Source: Isoetes taiwanensis
Taxonomy: Eukaryota; Streptophyta; Lycopodiopsida; Isoetales; Isoetaceae
Length of the DNA stretch: 64,000 nucleotides
Assembly (NCBI GenBank): GCA_021234155.1
Contig: JAJEKV010000047.1
Location: 7,343,071-7,407,070 of the forward strand
Direction of reading: 5' to 3'
Notes under the pieces: model-generated
Told to the model about the DNA's origin: nothing
Database searches by the model: none
Seen by the model: the letters and a program-made list of their open reading frames with translations, nothing else
Made by a program: the position numbers and the translations under genes
Shown here: positions 49,195-61,241 of the stretch, in pieces
Position numbering within the stretch: position 1 is the stretch's first letter
Layout: each line of letters begins with the position of its first letter

Positions 49195-49767
49195 TTAATC
49201 TATCCAATGTCTAGATATGCATGCCATAAATCGTGCTGAATTACATGAAAAAGCTTCTAGCTGAACATAACAACCACATTTAAATGAATAAACTTGAGTT
49301 ATTTGAGGTGGATCTGGAGGTTTGCTCCCACCATTTGCTTCCTTGTTCAGCATGTTGCTGGAGTTCCTTTGTACATTGCTACAATTCTGTGCAGTGATTC
49401 CAGCCATACTACTATCCCCCATATTGCTATCACCAGTACATTTCCCTTGCATATTGCCTTCAATATTGATCAGATTATCATTATTGGCAGCACTAACTTT
49501 CTCAGTATTAAGATTGCCACTTCTATCTCCATCATTTGCATTCTCCTTGCTACTGGCCTCCCTGTTAATGGCTACAGATTTATGATACTCATAAATCTTT
49601 TTCCTTCCACTAGACAAAGCTTTTTCTTCAGCAATCCTCTTCCTGGTAGAGATATTGAGATCTCCTTTATTCCTAACCATCATTATCCCACCGAGCAGCC
49701 TAAGCTTATTCTGCCATAGCTCTAAATGCCATTGTGAAATCACAAATTTATGTACAGCTCTGAGCAC
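49195..49767 (-). CDS. Unidentified ORF, 190 codons
   Basis: I do not recognise this protein. It begins MLRAVHKFVISQWHLELWQN, has a basic segment (NISTRKRIAEEKALSSGRKK) and then an Asn/Ser-rich low-complexity middle. It ends with a Cys-containing part (FKCGCYVQLEAF). In AT-rich DNA an uninterrupted 190-codon frame with charged heptad-like composition is unusual, but asparagine-rich runs can come from composition. It could be an exon of a host gene or of a transposon. No splice partners were found. Confidence 0.3.
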   Translation of the reverse strand: MLRAVHKFVISQWHLELWQNKLRLLGGIMMVRNKGDLNISTRKRIAEEKALSSGRKKIYEYHKSVAINREASSKENANDGDRSGNLNTEKVSAANNDNLINIEGNMQGKCTGDSNMGDSSMAGITAQNCSNVQRNSSNMLNKEANGGSKPPDPPQITQVYSFKCGCYVQLEAFSCNSARFMACISRHWID

Positions 49768-51002
49768 CTTCTGCTTAGATCATACTGGTCCCAACAGATA
49801 TTTTCGATACGACATCCAGCCTGTTCTATTGTGCATTTCTTTAGGGCATCTTTTTTGCCCTAACATTATCTTGCTATTATTCTACAATGTTGCCAACATA
49901 TTGTACCAACTGGGTTTTTCTTATAAAAGCCATGGTACATAGGTTTCCACATTAGTTAGTGACTCTGTCAGCTTATTTCAAATAGCCCCATAGTAGCATA
50001 ATTGGAGCAACTTATCTGCTCTAGTTGCTTTAGTCTTTAAGTATTTCTAATTAAAAAAAAAAAAAAAAACCGGCTTGAACTAGTCTATACTAGCACAAAC
50101 ATCAGCATTGATCAATTTCTCTGCTGTCTTAGCTGGCCGTACAAGAACTGTTAAGTCCTCGATGGTACCATCCTTTCCTGGTGTACAACATTAATGTTCT
50201 CATAGTCTATAGTCTAGTCTAGATTCCTAAATTGTATCCCTAAGGATTGAATCTAATGGTCAACGTTCAATGATATCATACCTTAACATTCCCATTGTAA
50301 AGAGAAGTCAAGGTCTTCTCTGCCCAATTTAATCAATAGCCAATAATTCCAAAGGGAACCACATACCAGGCTATACCTATGTAATGATCAGGTTCCAAAG
50401 AGTCTTAACATACATTAATAATTTGGATAGCAATAAGCCAATATACCCTATTAGCAGTGACCTCCATGATCTTTAAATATACCATATGAGTAAACTCCCA
50501 TGCAGAATGTAAAATTCATTCAAGTTACAATATTTTGTGCTTATAATGCTATCACAGTCTTTAACATTATAAGTTCAGAACCTACGTCATGACCATAAAG
50601 CACTTCATAGCCAATTTAAAATGCTTAAGACTAAAATGAGCTGTTATATCACCCTTTATAATAGCACTGGGCAACTGAACAACAAAATCATACTTCTATA
50701 TATTTAAGAATCAGTATCTTGCACTCAAAATAGGAAGTGCATTGGTCCAAAAGGAAAGTTTAACACAGAATGGCTATATCCACAATGAAATCAATTAAAC
50801 ACCATTTCTTGAATATGACACGCACTTATCAGGGCAGATAGAAGTTTGCTACAGTTCAACAAAAAGCCAGTACAGTAATAATTGCTTTAGTTCAAAAGCT
50901 AAGCTACAAGCTCGCAGCAAGCTAAAACAAGACATTTGGTCCAATACTTAATAGGTCAGCAAATTGTAATGGATTATGTGAGAACCCATTATCTCCACTA
51001 CC

Positions 51003-54000
51003 GCCACAGAAGATGGGCGGCTGGGAAACTGAAAGGCGAGGGGGCCCGCCAAGACAAACGGTCCCGATCAGCCATCATGGACAGGGGAGAGTCATCCTCC
51101 ATGAAGAAGGAGGCTCGGGCTAAGGCTAAGGCCCCCTCAGCGAGGCCAGCCCGGCCGGAAGGGATTAATTGCTCAGACCACATAGGAACTCCTGCCTCGG
51201 CAGAGAATTGGAGACACGCCAAAGCGGGGGAATGGAGGCTAACAAAGGTTCAGATTGAGGCTAACGGTTGCGCCGGGCGGCATGGCAGTGGAGATGGAGT
51301 CCTCGGCATCCCATGTGCTCAAAAGGCAAATCGGGGTCGAGAAGAACCGTATCACAGGCTTGGAGACCCGCACGCTGCATGTGGAAGATGGCCTTGGCCT
51401 TGCACACACTTTGGCGAGGCCGTGCGGGAGGTCGGCCCGACATGCGGGCCGCCCTAGACTCGTGTTCATCACGGACACCATGACGGGGAGAGGGGAGGCG
51501 GCGCCAATCACGAGCGATGGTCCTGTGTCACCGGCCGGTCGAGGTAGAGGCAGCCACCACCATGGCACGGGAGCACAAATGCTCTTGCGCGGCCTGCATA
51601 CCGCGGCCGGGATCTTCCCGAGTAAGATGGGAACGGCAAGCCCGGCCCCTCGGCGCAGGTGTGCTGGGGCTCGAGCACGCTCTCGCTACTGGGAGGCACG
51701 GGCTCCGGGGGTTGCGGGCAACCATCCCTGTGCCGCACCCGGGGTCTCCCTACAGGGTTCATAGTCGGCCATAGCGGTCTGAGGGAGATGGCCAGCGGCG
51801 GGCGGGCTGCGCAAGAGCTGTGCTCCCGGGCTTCACAGTGGGCGAAGCGCGGCTGGGGCCGGCTATCCGCCCGCGGCCTCCCGCGGCGACCCACGCCCCG
51901 CCGCGCTGCCCGGCTCTCTCCGGCCACTCCACGCCATCGGCCACCTCCGGTCCTCCCCGCCATCCCGGCCACCACCACCACCCCCGGCCACCGGGGCCCG
52001 GCCTTGGACCGCTTGACCGCGAGAACTCGGGGCGCGTGAGGAGAGGCCCGCAATCGGTAGTTGAGGCATGCGAAACAAGCTGGAGGGGAGAGTCACCGCC
52101 CACAACATCCAGAACACACACATTCTCGATCGGATGACATTCGAGGGCGATTCACATTTCTCGAGCAGCGGCATGGGGCTCCGGCCGGCGTGGCAGCATT
52201 GTCATATTCCGCGGTTGCGGATGCGCAGTGCGTGATGCCATATTAGCGCCCGAAGGCCCGGATGTTGAAGGGACATCCATGCGTGGTGGGCCGAGAGACC
52301 TCACACTTGCGTCGGCGGGGAGAACCTGTGAGGCGAGGCTTAATGCAATGCGAGGCATTACCATGCGAGGGGGTGCGGGATTAGTTCGGCGGGATGCACA
52401 TTTTCCGAAACCCGACTGCTACTGCTGCTGCGGGCCATGACCCCAACCCACCGGTACTGCCGCGGCCACAGCCCCGCTTCTACTACCCACGGCCCCCCCT
52501 TCTCTGCTCCTACTCCTCGCTCCCTCGCATTTAGCCCCTCTGACCACATCTTGCCTCCGGCTCCATCTACTTCTCCTTTCGACCTCTGCTTCGAGTCCTC
52601 CCGCTGACTCATTTTTAGCATACCATCCCTGTGCGACAAATAGGAATTGTGCCTCCGGGTGGTCTCATAGAATTGTCGAGGCTTCCCTTGGCGAGAAGGG
52701 GCGGTCGAACTTCGTGTGGCGGCCCGGTATGGATCTCATCTTCCTCATGGAGACATGGGAACATCTTTGAGCCTGAGCTACTGATTTCTTAGGGGTTACC
52801 AACATTTCTCGGTCTTCAATACACATGCGGGACAATGGGGTCATGGTGGAGTGGCTTGCTACTACCCGGACAACCTTGGCACATTGGTTACCCTCCGGGA
52901 CGAGAGACACAGCCGTGCCACCGGGTTCGTGTGCATAATACCGATGGCAACCCTCTTTTACTCGCTCACTGTTATTTCCCTCGCCAGACAAAGACCTTCT
53001 ATCGCGGCCACCCCCGTGCGGATAGGATGGACCCATATGTCGATCTATATGATGACATCTGGCCAAACATCGCCAGTTGGGTAGGGTCGTCCTTCTTGGA
53101 GATTTCAATGCAATGCGGACGGGAGTAGAGCAGCCCATGCGACTTGACCCCTCGGCCGACGATGTCTGCAGCCTACGCCCCCATGAAGTAGCCGGCCACG
53201 CGGGTCGGATGACGGCTGTGTCACTCGCTTTTGCGACAGATTGCTCTGCTATGTGGCATTTTTTGACTTGATAATTTGCAATGGCCTTTCCACGGTGTCC
53301 GATTCACCGCAAGTGCACATGCAGGCGAGGACAATCGTGGGGAGGGTCTAGTGTGGTGGACTATGTGCTTGAAGTTAGCGCAAGATATGCATCTCATCGG
53401 TCGTTTTCAGGGTGGGCACAAGCGATCCGGGATGAGGAGGTCGATTCAGTCCCACTTTATTTGGACTGGTTTGGCGGCGCCAGAACCCCTTATGCCGACC
53501 CCTCGTAGTCCTCGGTTGAGACTTCGATTATGAGCGGTGCGAAGAGGACTTCTGTAAGATGCTCATGGGCGCCCTCCAGTAATTTGAGACCTCCACACTA
53601 GAGCGGAACCGATGCATCACCGGTGACTGGCTATTACGGGATCGCCGCCGGGCAGTGCTTTGGCGGAACCCCGCTGTCGCCGCTCAGGGTCAGCAACATT
53701 CCCTCGTAACCGATGGTTTGATGCGGACTGTAAAGAACGCAAGCGGCAGCTCCGTCACATTCTGGATCCAGGTACCCGCTTGCAGGCCACCACACAGTAC
53801 CGCGCCCATCTGAAGGACACAAAGGCGCGGTACTTGCCAAGCATCTGGGGGAGATGTTCGACTGGCTGGACACTCATCCTCGAACCTTTGGCCGCGAGTG
53901 CCGAAGGCCAGTTGACCCTACGGGGGACATCACACGCAGGCGTGGGAGCCGATACTAGCGGACTCTCTATGACCCGCGAGGGGGCGTCGCCCATACCCCC

Positions 54001-56153
54001 TGGGATGGCCCCCATTGGTTCGTGGGCCGAGGATGTTGAGGAGGGCACCGTGAGCGGCTAGCTAATGGGAAGGCGGTGACCTCGATGGTATGCGCAAGCC
54101 GGAAGTTACTCAAGTAAAATAGGGGCAGCCGCTTGTGCTTGGGTCCTCACTACCTCGTTCAATGAGCATTGCGGGGAGGGTTTCCCCGACAATGGACCAC
54201 CTGGGGGTTGTTTCCCATTCGGGCCAGGCGAGGCCCCACCTTTGTCCGCCAATTCTGGGACGATCATGGTCGGGATTAAAGATTTGCCAAAGTTGTTGGC
54301 ATTCTCGGCGGTGATTTGACCCGGCCGGAGTGGGCGGATGTGCGAAAGCCCCTCACCTGAGCGAGCTTCGACCCCGCCCACTCAGCGATTGACCATATCT
54401 TTACTGGCCGGGAAGACGCGATTGAAAGCAGTAGGAATCATCGGTTGGACTTGTATTCTTTGCTTTGTGGACTTCGCAAAGGCTTTTGATACTGGTCCCC
54501 TCGAAAAAGTAGGCTGGCTGGGATCAAGCTGGGGCGGGGCTCCCACGCCGCGAATGAATGCCATATGGGTTGTGTTGTATGAGAGTTGTTTTGGCGGGGA
54601 TGCGCCGACGGGCCAAGCATTCACCCGGTAGTATCGGGGTCGGCGGGGTTGCCCCTCTCGCCAACACTTTTGGCCTCTACATTGATCGGTTAGAGCCCCG
54701 GCTTATCGAGCATGGGGGATGGCATACGACTTTGCACGGGTCATCCGCCCTGACTCATCTATGCGGCGGACGATGTTGGCCTCCGGGCCCACACCCCGAA
54801 GCTATGCTTTGATCTCACGGATGCCCTAGACATTTTTTGTCAAAGACATGCTTGGCGTCAATCTGGCCAAGACCGGTGGTTTTCATATCCTCTTCCGTCA
54901 CCCCATGCCTCCTGCACTCACATATCGGGGACAGCCCCACCTACAAGTACCTAGGGGTGGAGTTCCCCTCCTCGCCTCTGGCGGGAGGCGTCTATCGCTT
55001 ATGGGTGACAAGAGTTTGAAAGCTTTATGCCATGCGTAATACTTGATCACCGTGCAGAGCTATATGATTGGGGCCATCGGGTCACATCTGCACCCAGCAT
55101 CGGTCGAGCTGTCGCCCTTCCATGCGGTCGAGGTTTGGGGTCCGGTTGCCTTTGGCGACTTGGAATGACTTGGAGGGTCTTGAAGGCATTTTTGCACACG
55201 GGCACAGGGTGAAACCTTGAGTCCCCTATCGATTCTGGCCAGAAATGGATTCTTGCCGCCACGGGCAGACCCTTGATAGACACATCGTCTATTTTGAAAG
55301 TGGTTACTATGGGTGATGCTCGGCCTCGCACCGGCTTACATCGCGTGGCCATGAGTCCGCGGGCCGCTTAGGGCCTGTTGGAGGGGTAAGAGAGATCGGT
55401 GGTTCGCCGGATGGAGGCGTGCGGAGCACAGAGATCAAGCGTCTGGCAAGCCTTGCCGATCGTGGCGACCAGGGAGTACCTAGATGCTTGTTTCCTTGGC
55501 AAGCTCGGGACCCCATTGCTCTAGAGCAGTCAAAATGGCCCATTACAAAGGAGCACATCAACCCCGTGTTAGCGGGGCCCACGCTCTACCTGCGTTCCCT
55601 GCCGCCACGAAAAAAGCGAACTCATTGCCTCCATTCGCCATACAGGTGCCCACCATCTTCGCGCTCGAGGAGGCGGGGTGGATTGGGGAGCCCCCCCAGG
55701 CAGGGCTCTGTCGATCTTTGTCAAGCGGGTGCCATTGAGGATGAGTCTCACACTTTCGAGTTGCCCGGCGTCGGTCGATCCGGGCGGATCACGCTCCCTT
55801 GAAGTGCGGCGGACGTGCCCTTGCATTTGCTGATGAACACACCGTCAGTACGTGCCCTGGGGTCATACATCCAGGAGGTACTGGACCTGCGAGGTCACCT
55901 TTGCCCCCCTTTGTTGTCCGTGACTAGGCACTACGGGGTGGTGCATGTTGTATATATTGGGATGTTTACGCATTTTATATGATTAGCCGCGGTTTGTGCC
56001 AGGTGATTCTTTGCCCGCGGTTTTCCCTCGAAAACCCCGGTGAGGGTTTTTAATCGAGGCGGCAAGAATCCGCTTTACTGCGTTTTGTATTGGGTCCCAT
56101 AGACCGATTGGTCTCCGTGGACGATAAAAGTACCTTCCTTCCTTCCTTCCTTC
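51003..56153 (+). mobile_element. LINE G, GC-rich degenerate LINE with (TTCC)n tail
   Basis: A 5.15-kb element much richer in G+C than its flanks. An ORF1-like region (51003-about 52440) opens with a basic segment near MKKEARAKAKAPSARPARPE. The endonuclease shows GVACYY, VVLLGDFNAMRT (53083-53118) and VVDYVL...VPLYLDW (53353-53470). The linker NRWFDADCKERKRQ is at 53709. RT pieces are FVDFAKAFDT (54463) and PLANTFGLYIDRLEP (54649), with a frame-broken YADD region near 54760. A C-terminal motif remnant DESHTFELPG lies near 55739. The 3' UTR has a stem-loop (56025-56051) and ends GGTCTCCGTGGACGATAAAA, then TTCC repeats. Frames change many times, so it is dead. Confidence 0.85.
53077..53520 (+). 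pseudogene. LINE G endonuclease remnant
   Basis: GRVVLLGDFNAMRTGVEQP (53077 onwards) carries the GDFN motif of APE-type endonucleases, and SSVVDYVLEVSARY...VDSVPLYLDW (about 53347-53470) the downstream D-H/VPL region. The two stretches are in different frames and the catalytic SDH reads DSV, so it is inactive. Confidence 0.7.
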
Positions 56154-57067
56154 CTTTGTAGAAAGTCTCACCAAGATGGCCATGTAGCATTGTGGAAAAA
56201 CAATAAACAGTAGTAACAAAGTACCTTAGCAGCCATTTAAAGAGTGCAAACATAAGACTTGTAAATAAGTAACATGTTCCAAACAAGGTAGACAAGTCCA
56301 TGTACTTGTATACGCTTAAATTTCTTCAGTCAATCCTTGATAAAACAATCTTCTAATACCAAGTTCCCAGCTCACCTAAAACTTATTAGACAAAAGGAAT
56401 ACATTAAAAAGAGAAGCCCGTACCTGCAGCCAACCAATACGTCATTAGCCTGATACGGGTAAAGATGCAAGGGCAAAAAGGTAACCTTAGGCTTCTCAGT
56501 TGTCAACAGATCACCTAATGTAGGCCTTTTGCCCAAAGGGTTAAATGAGCATAGCAAGAAAAAAACTTCGTTTAAATACAAGAGAATGAGAGAAATAACG
56601 CCACATATTTGCATAAATGACCATGAGATAATGAAAATAAACAAGGTTCAGAAAAATGTTATAAGCTTAGAAGAACCACAACAATTCCCCTGATCAAACC
56701 TTTTGGTAAAAAATTGTATTTGGACCTGCAAAACATAGACACCTTTTGTACCTTAGAATTTTTGGATCAGTACACTATGTTGCACAAAGCATACATGAAA
56801 ATTTTCCAGCTCACATCTCACAAGTGTTGCATTCCAAGTAGGAATAACTATTGAACTCTGGCTCTTGATTCACAAAATCTTCCTGCATTAATATATCAAA
56901 TCATGGAACGATAATATTGTAAAACATGTCAAACATATCACTTGAATAACCGGATCTATTGATATCATAAACACCAGCTCACTAGTTTTGGATTCCGAGT
57001 AGGATGCCATATAACTCAAATTTTGTGCAATATGTTGTTTCAATTATAAATTGATCAAAACATTACC

Positions 57068-58587
57068 AGCACAAACGTCAGCATTGGTCAATCCCTCTGC
57101 TGTCTTATCTGGCCATACAACGACTGTTAAGTCCTAGATGGTACCATCCTTTCCTGGTGTACAGCATTAATGTTCTCATGTAACACTAGTCTATAGTCTA
57201 GTCTAGATTCCTAATTGTATCCCTAAGGATTGAATCTAATGGTCAATGTTCAATGATAGCATACCTTAACATTCCCATTGTAATGAGAAGTCAAGATCTT
57301 CTCTGCCCAATTTAATCAATAGCCAATAATTCCAAAGGGAACCACATACCAGGCTATACCTATACAATGATCAGGTTCCAAAAATAGACATCAATGATTT
57401 GAATAGCAATAAGCCAATATACCCTATTAGCAATGGCCTCCATGATCTTTAAATAGACCATATGACTAAACTCCCATGCAGAATGTAAAATTCATTCAAG
57501 TTACAATATTTTGTGCTTATAATGCTATTACTGTCTTTAACATTATAAGTTCAGAACCCATGTCATGACCATAAAGCACTTTACAGCCAATTTAAAATGT
57601 TTAAAACCAAAATGGGCTGTTATATCTAACCCTTTATAACAGCAATGGGCAATTGAACAATAAAAGCATACTTTTGTATATTTAAGAATCAGTATCTTGC
57701 ACTCAAAGTAGGAAGTGCATTGATCCAAAAGGAATGTTTAAAACAGAATGCCTATATCCACAATGAAACTACTTAAATACCATTTCCTGGTTATGACGCA
57801 CACTTATCAGGGCAGATAGAAGCTTGCTACGGTTCAGCAAAAAGCCAGTAAAATAATAACTGTTTTAGTTCAAAAGCTAAGCTACAAGCACGCAGCTAGC
57901 TAAAACAAGACATTTGGTCCAATACTTAATAGGTCAACAAACTGTAATGGATTATATGAGAACTGTAATGGATTATGTGAGGACCCATTACCTCCACTAC
58001 CTCTTTTGTAGGAAGTCTCAGCCAAAATGGCCATGTAACATTGTGGAAAAATAATAAACAGTGGTAACAAAGTACCTTAACATGTTCCAAACGAGGTCGG
58101 CAAGTCCATGTACTTGTATATGTTTAAATTTCTTCAGTCAATCCTTGATAAAGCAATCTTCTAATACCAAGTTCCCAGCTCACCTAAAGATTATTGGACA
58201 AAAGAAATACATTTAGAAGAGACGCACGTACCTGCAGCCAACCAATACCTCATTAGCCTAATAAGGGTAAAGTTGCAAGGGCTAAAAGGTACCTTAGGCT
58301 TCTCGATTGTAAACCAAAAGGTACCTTAGGCTTCTCGGTTGTCAACCGATCACCTAATGTAGGCATTTTGCCCGAAGGGTTAAATGAGCATGGGAAGAAA
58401 TAAACTTCATTTAAATATAAGAGAAAGTGAGAACTAACACCACATATTTATATGAATGACCATGAACATAATGCAAATAAACATGATTCAAAAAAATGTT
58501 ATAAGCTTAGAAGAACCACAACAATTCCACTGACAAACCTTCTGGTTAAAATTTGTATTTGGTCTGCAAAACGTAGCCATCTTTTGA
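57068..58587. repeat. Segmental duplication, copy 2 (empty LINE site)
   Basis: This is the uninterrupted counterpart of 50092-56747. At 57992-58015 it reads CTCCACTACCTCTTTTGTAG, joining the two flanks that LINE G separates in copy 1. It also contains a local duplication of ACTGTAATGGATTATRTGAG (57941-57981) and of AAAAGGTACCTTAGGCTTCT (about 58285-58335). Confidence 0.88.
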
Positions 58588-58589
58588 AG

Positions 58590-59670
58590 TTAAGCCTTAA
58601 CAGACTGTGAGTTTTACTGGCTACCAACATTCTTAGCTAATATGGAAATGCATTGCATTACCTGGTTATCCGTAGAGTCAGACCCAAAGTCTTCTTGCAT
58701 TTGCATCAGGAACAAGGAACAACTTGAGATGTTTCCCCTTAGCCGTGTCTAAATTTCTAGCTTGGTGTGTACTATTTGACAACAGTAGGAAATGGCCACC
58801 TGCAGCTCCACACTTTCTTGAGGTATGCTCCATATTTGAAGCAATAAATCCATATGCAAATGGATATACTCTGGCTATATTTTTACAAAGTAAAAACTAG
58901 AAAAAACTGGACGTGGATGTATATCTTGCAAGAATAAACTTATCTCAGAAGCGTCTCCTTGTAGTAAGATGTTCAAGCAAAAAAAATGGGAAACCTAATT
59001 TGTATGAGACTTAACACAGAAGCATCTGCCTGTAACATGTCGTTCAAGCCAAAAATAGGGCCGAATCTGTGACATATGAAAAAATAACTCATGGAAAAAT
59101 ATTCAAGGCTAAATTCGAAATCAGATATAATCTATAAGGTCCGCAAAAGATCTTTTTGGTTGTTTTTTTAAAGGTTGGGTTGGGTTCTGAATATTGTCTG
59201 CTTTGTTCAGTGTGCTTTCTAAGGTTTATTTTTAGAGAGTGCATGAACTTCCTTTCTTGACAAAACCCAATCTTCTTCCCGAGCGATGGCATTCAATATG
59301 CGTTTCGAGTCTGATTTGGTTTTGCATGCCTTTGGTTTTGTATTTTAGGTTGCGCAAGCAGTGGATGTGCTGCAAGTCCGGTTTGGATTTTGTTCCGGAT
59401 GGCTTGGAGGTAGATGAATCCGGCACCTGAGGCAAAAGATTCCTCTATCACTTCAGCACGTCTACACCTCTGTTTCTCAAGATTTTTGGCCAGCCTCAGA
59501 TTTTTGGCCAGACTCAGATTTTCTGGCACCTCTAAAGCATGATTTAATTAATTGGAGAGAATAACACAATTTTGAGAATTTCAAGCACAGCTAATTTGCT
59601 CAAGTACAAATACTTTCACCTACTTCTTGAGCCCAAGATACATGAGGTCACATGATACATATATCCATAC
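58590..59670. other. No gene seen
   Basis: AT-rich region. The frames at 59239-59430 and on the minus strand at 59293-59529 overlap each other and have no recognisable motif. A TTTTTGGCCAG unit is doubled at about 59480-59515. Confidence 0.5.
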
Positions 59671-59678
59671 CCAATATG

Positions 59679-59987
59679 CATTATACTTGTACGTGTACAT
59701 GATACTTGTACACGCTCAATAATGGCGCTACAATGTACACCAATAATTCACATCAATAATTTTACTTGACTATAAAAGCAGCTCCATTCGGTGGTAGAGG
59801 TCATTCATCTCCCATGGCCTACTTGCCTCCTCGTCCGGAGCACATCCAGACCATCAAGTGCTCCATGAGCTACAATGATCTTGGTGATTGCGTGAGAAAG
59901 TGTGTCAAACTTGATCCCTATCTGCAATCCAAAGCTAATGGTCCTGAGATTCGTTGCCTCGGGCTAACTCGTGTTGTGTCCACCTAA
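59679..59987 (+). pseudogene. Small gene copy 1, frameshifted
   Basis: A conserved upstream part (59679-59775) contains TACTTGTACGTGTACATGAT and a TATA-like GACTATAAAAGC (59768-59779). The ATG at 59814 opens MAYLPPRPEHIQTIKCSMSY. Relative to copy 2 it lacks one base near 59977, after which the frame stops at 59987. The homologous continuation to GIDDE is still readable in the shifted frame up to about 60055. The protein family is not recognised. Confidence 0.55.
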
Positions 59988-60328
59988 TTTGGCTTCCTGA
60001 TCGCGAGATCTATGAGCTGAATGCCATCACCTCAGCCGGTATTGATGATGAGTGAATCAGTGATGATTTGTGTACCTGTTAAGGATATAATGATATAAGC
60101 ACTTCTGAAATATGTAAGGATGTATAAGCATAGTGAATATTATTTGATGTATCGAACCTGAGTAATTTGTAACGTTGTGCTCGTCAAATTATGCATTATA
60201 CTTGTACGTGTACATGATACTTGTACACGCTCAATAATGGCGCTACAATGTACACCAATAATTCACATTAATAATTTTACTTGACTATAAATGCGGCTCC
60301 ATTCGGTGGTAGAGGTCATTCATCTCCC

Positions 60329-60571
60329 ATGGATTATTCTCCTACTCCTGTGCACCACATCGAGGCGATCAAGTGCTCAATGAGCTACAATGATCTTGTT
60401 GGTTGCCAAATAAGGGGTATTCTTCTTGATCCCTACCTGCAATCCAAAGCTAATGGTGCTGAGATTCGTTGCCCCGGGCTAACTCGTGTTATGATCCATC
60501 TTATTTGGCTTCCTGAGCGCAATAGCTATGAGATAAATGGGATCACCTCAGCAAGTGTTGATGATGAGTGA
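60329..60571 (+). CDS. Small gene copy 2, 80 aa, unidentified
   Basis: The ATG at 60329 follows a TATA-like GACTATAAATGC by about 50 bp. The upstream ~130 bp is nearly identical to that of copy 1, 512 bp to the left. The protein begins MDYSPTPVHHIEAIKCSMSY, has a central LDPYLQSKANGAEIRCPG and ends ITSASVDDE. It is small, soluble and without signal peptide or membrane segment. Between the copies the block from IKCSMSYNDL to the C-terminus is conserved better than the N-terminus, which hints at past coding constraint. Family unknown. It could be a retained exon or a captured fragment. Confidence 0.45.
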   Translation: MDYSPTPVHHIEAIKCSMSYNDLVGCQIRGILLDPYLQSKANGAEIRCPGLTRVMIHLIWLPERNSYEINGITSASVDDE

Positions 60572-60703
60572 ATCACCTATTCAGCAATGTATAGTGTAGT
60601 GATGTTCTGGCATATAAGATATAGTAATGCATAAGAGCACTTGTATTAATCTGAAAAATGCAGAGAGTAATAAAAAATAACTACTTTAATGTACCTTGAA
60701 GAC

Positions 60704-61035
60704 TCAAGTTTCATCTCTGTCCTCTGAGGCCTCTTTAGCCAATAGTTCCTGCACCTGGATTCCTATGCTAGCGGGGATCACAACCAATAATGGCTTCGGT
60801 TCAGCTAACCAAGCATAGTCTATCGTTTTGAGAGGATGATAGCGTGGTCTGTCATTAGGATTCGACCGCCACTTTTTATGCCAGCAGTCCCGATACTGTT
60901 GAGCGTATGCGGTATCTTGGGGTCTTGTATAGGAGCCTCCTCTGCATAGGCTACCCATGTAGGACATGCATCTGCCGGCCTTACAAGCAGAAACATACCT
61001 TTCTGTACATCTTGGTATGGGTCGAATATTTCCAC
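60704..61035 (-). pseudogene. Unidentified minus-strand coding remnant
   Basis: Two overlapping minus-strand frames (61035-60820 and 60967-60704) together read as one broken protein part: IFDPYQDVQKGMFLLVRPAD, then WVAYAEEAPIQDP, a shift, then DTAYAQQYRDCWHKKWRSNP, IDYAWLAEPKPL and a C-terminal LAKEASEDRDET. The GMFLLVRP...WVA..EEAPIQDP pattern recalls BAH- or Tudor-like barrel segments at the end of some transposon proteins, but I cannot assign a family. It is frameshifted once near 60900-60970. Confidence 0.35.
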
Positions 61036-61241
61036 TGCATTCTTGGGTTTAAACCATTATTCAATTAAATTGGGATTATGTCGTAATTTTGGGACAAATT
61101 TCATATTGCATATTTTTAATAGCATATCAAATTCACACATTTCACCTAAGCCAATTGATGGACGAAATCTTACAGGGCAAAGATCAGAACACTGTCACTC
61201 ATTCGTCGTGAAGTGTTATCTTATGCCAATTCTGTTTCAGA

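Larger units (their letters stand above)
50092..56747. repeat. Segmental duplication, copy 1 (split by LINE G)
   Basis: The segment 50092-51002 plus 56154-56747 matches the unbroken segment 57068-58587 in order and orientation, with small indels. Shared blocks include GGTACCATCCTTTCCTGGTG, CAATAGCCAATAATTCCAAA, GGAAGTGCATTGATCCAAAA-like text and CAAGTCCATGTACTTGTATA. LINE G is inserted after CTCCACTACC. The source of the repeat is unknown. No coding frame is conserved between copies. Confidence 0.88.

Noticed and set aside
51508-52174. Several long overlapping ORFs on both strands (up to 181 codons)
   Set aside because: The region is very GC-rich, so stops are rare in all frames. The plus-strand LINE G explains it.
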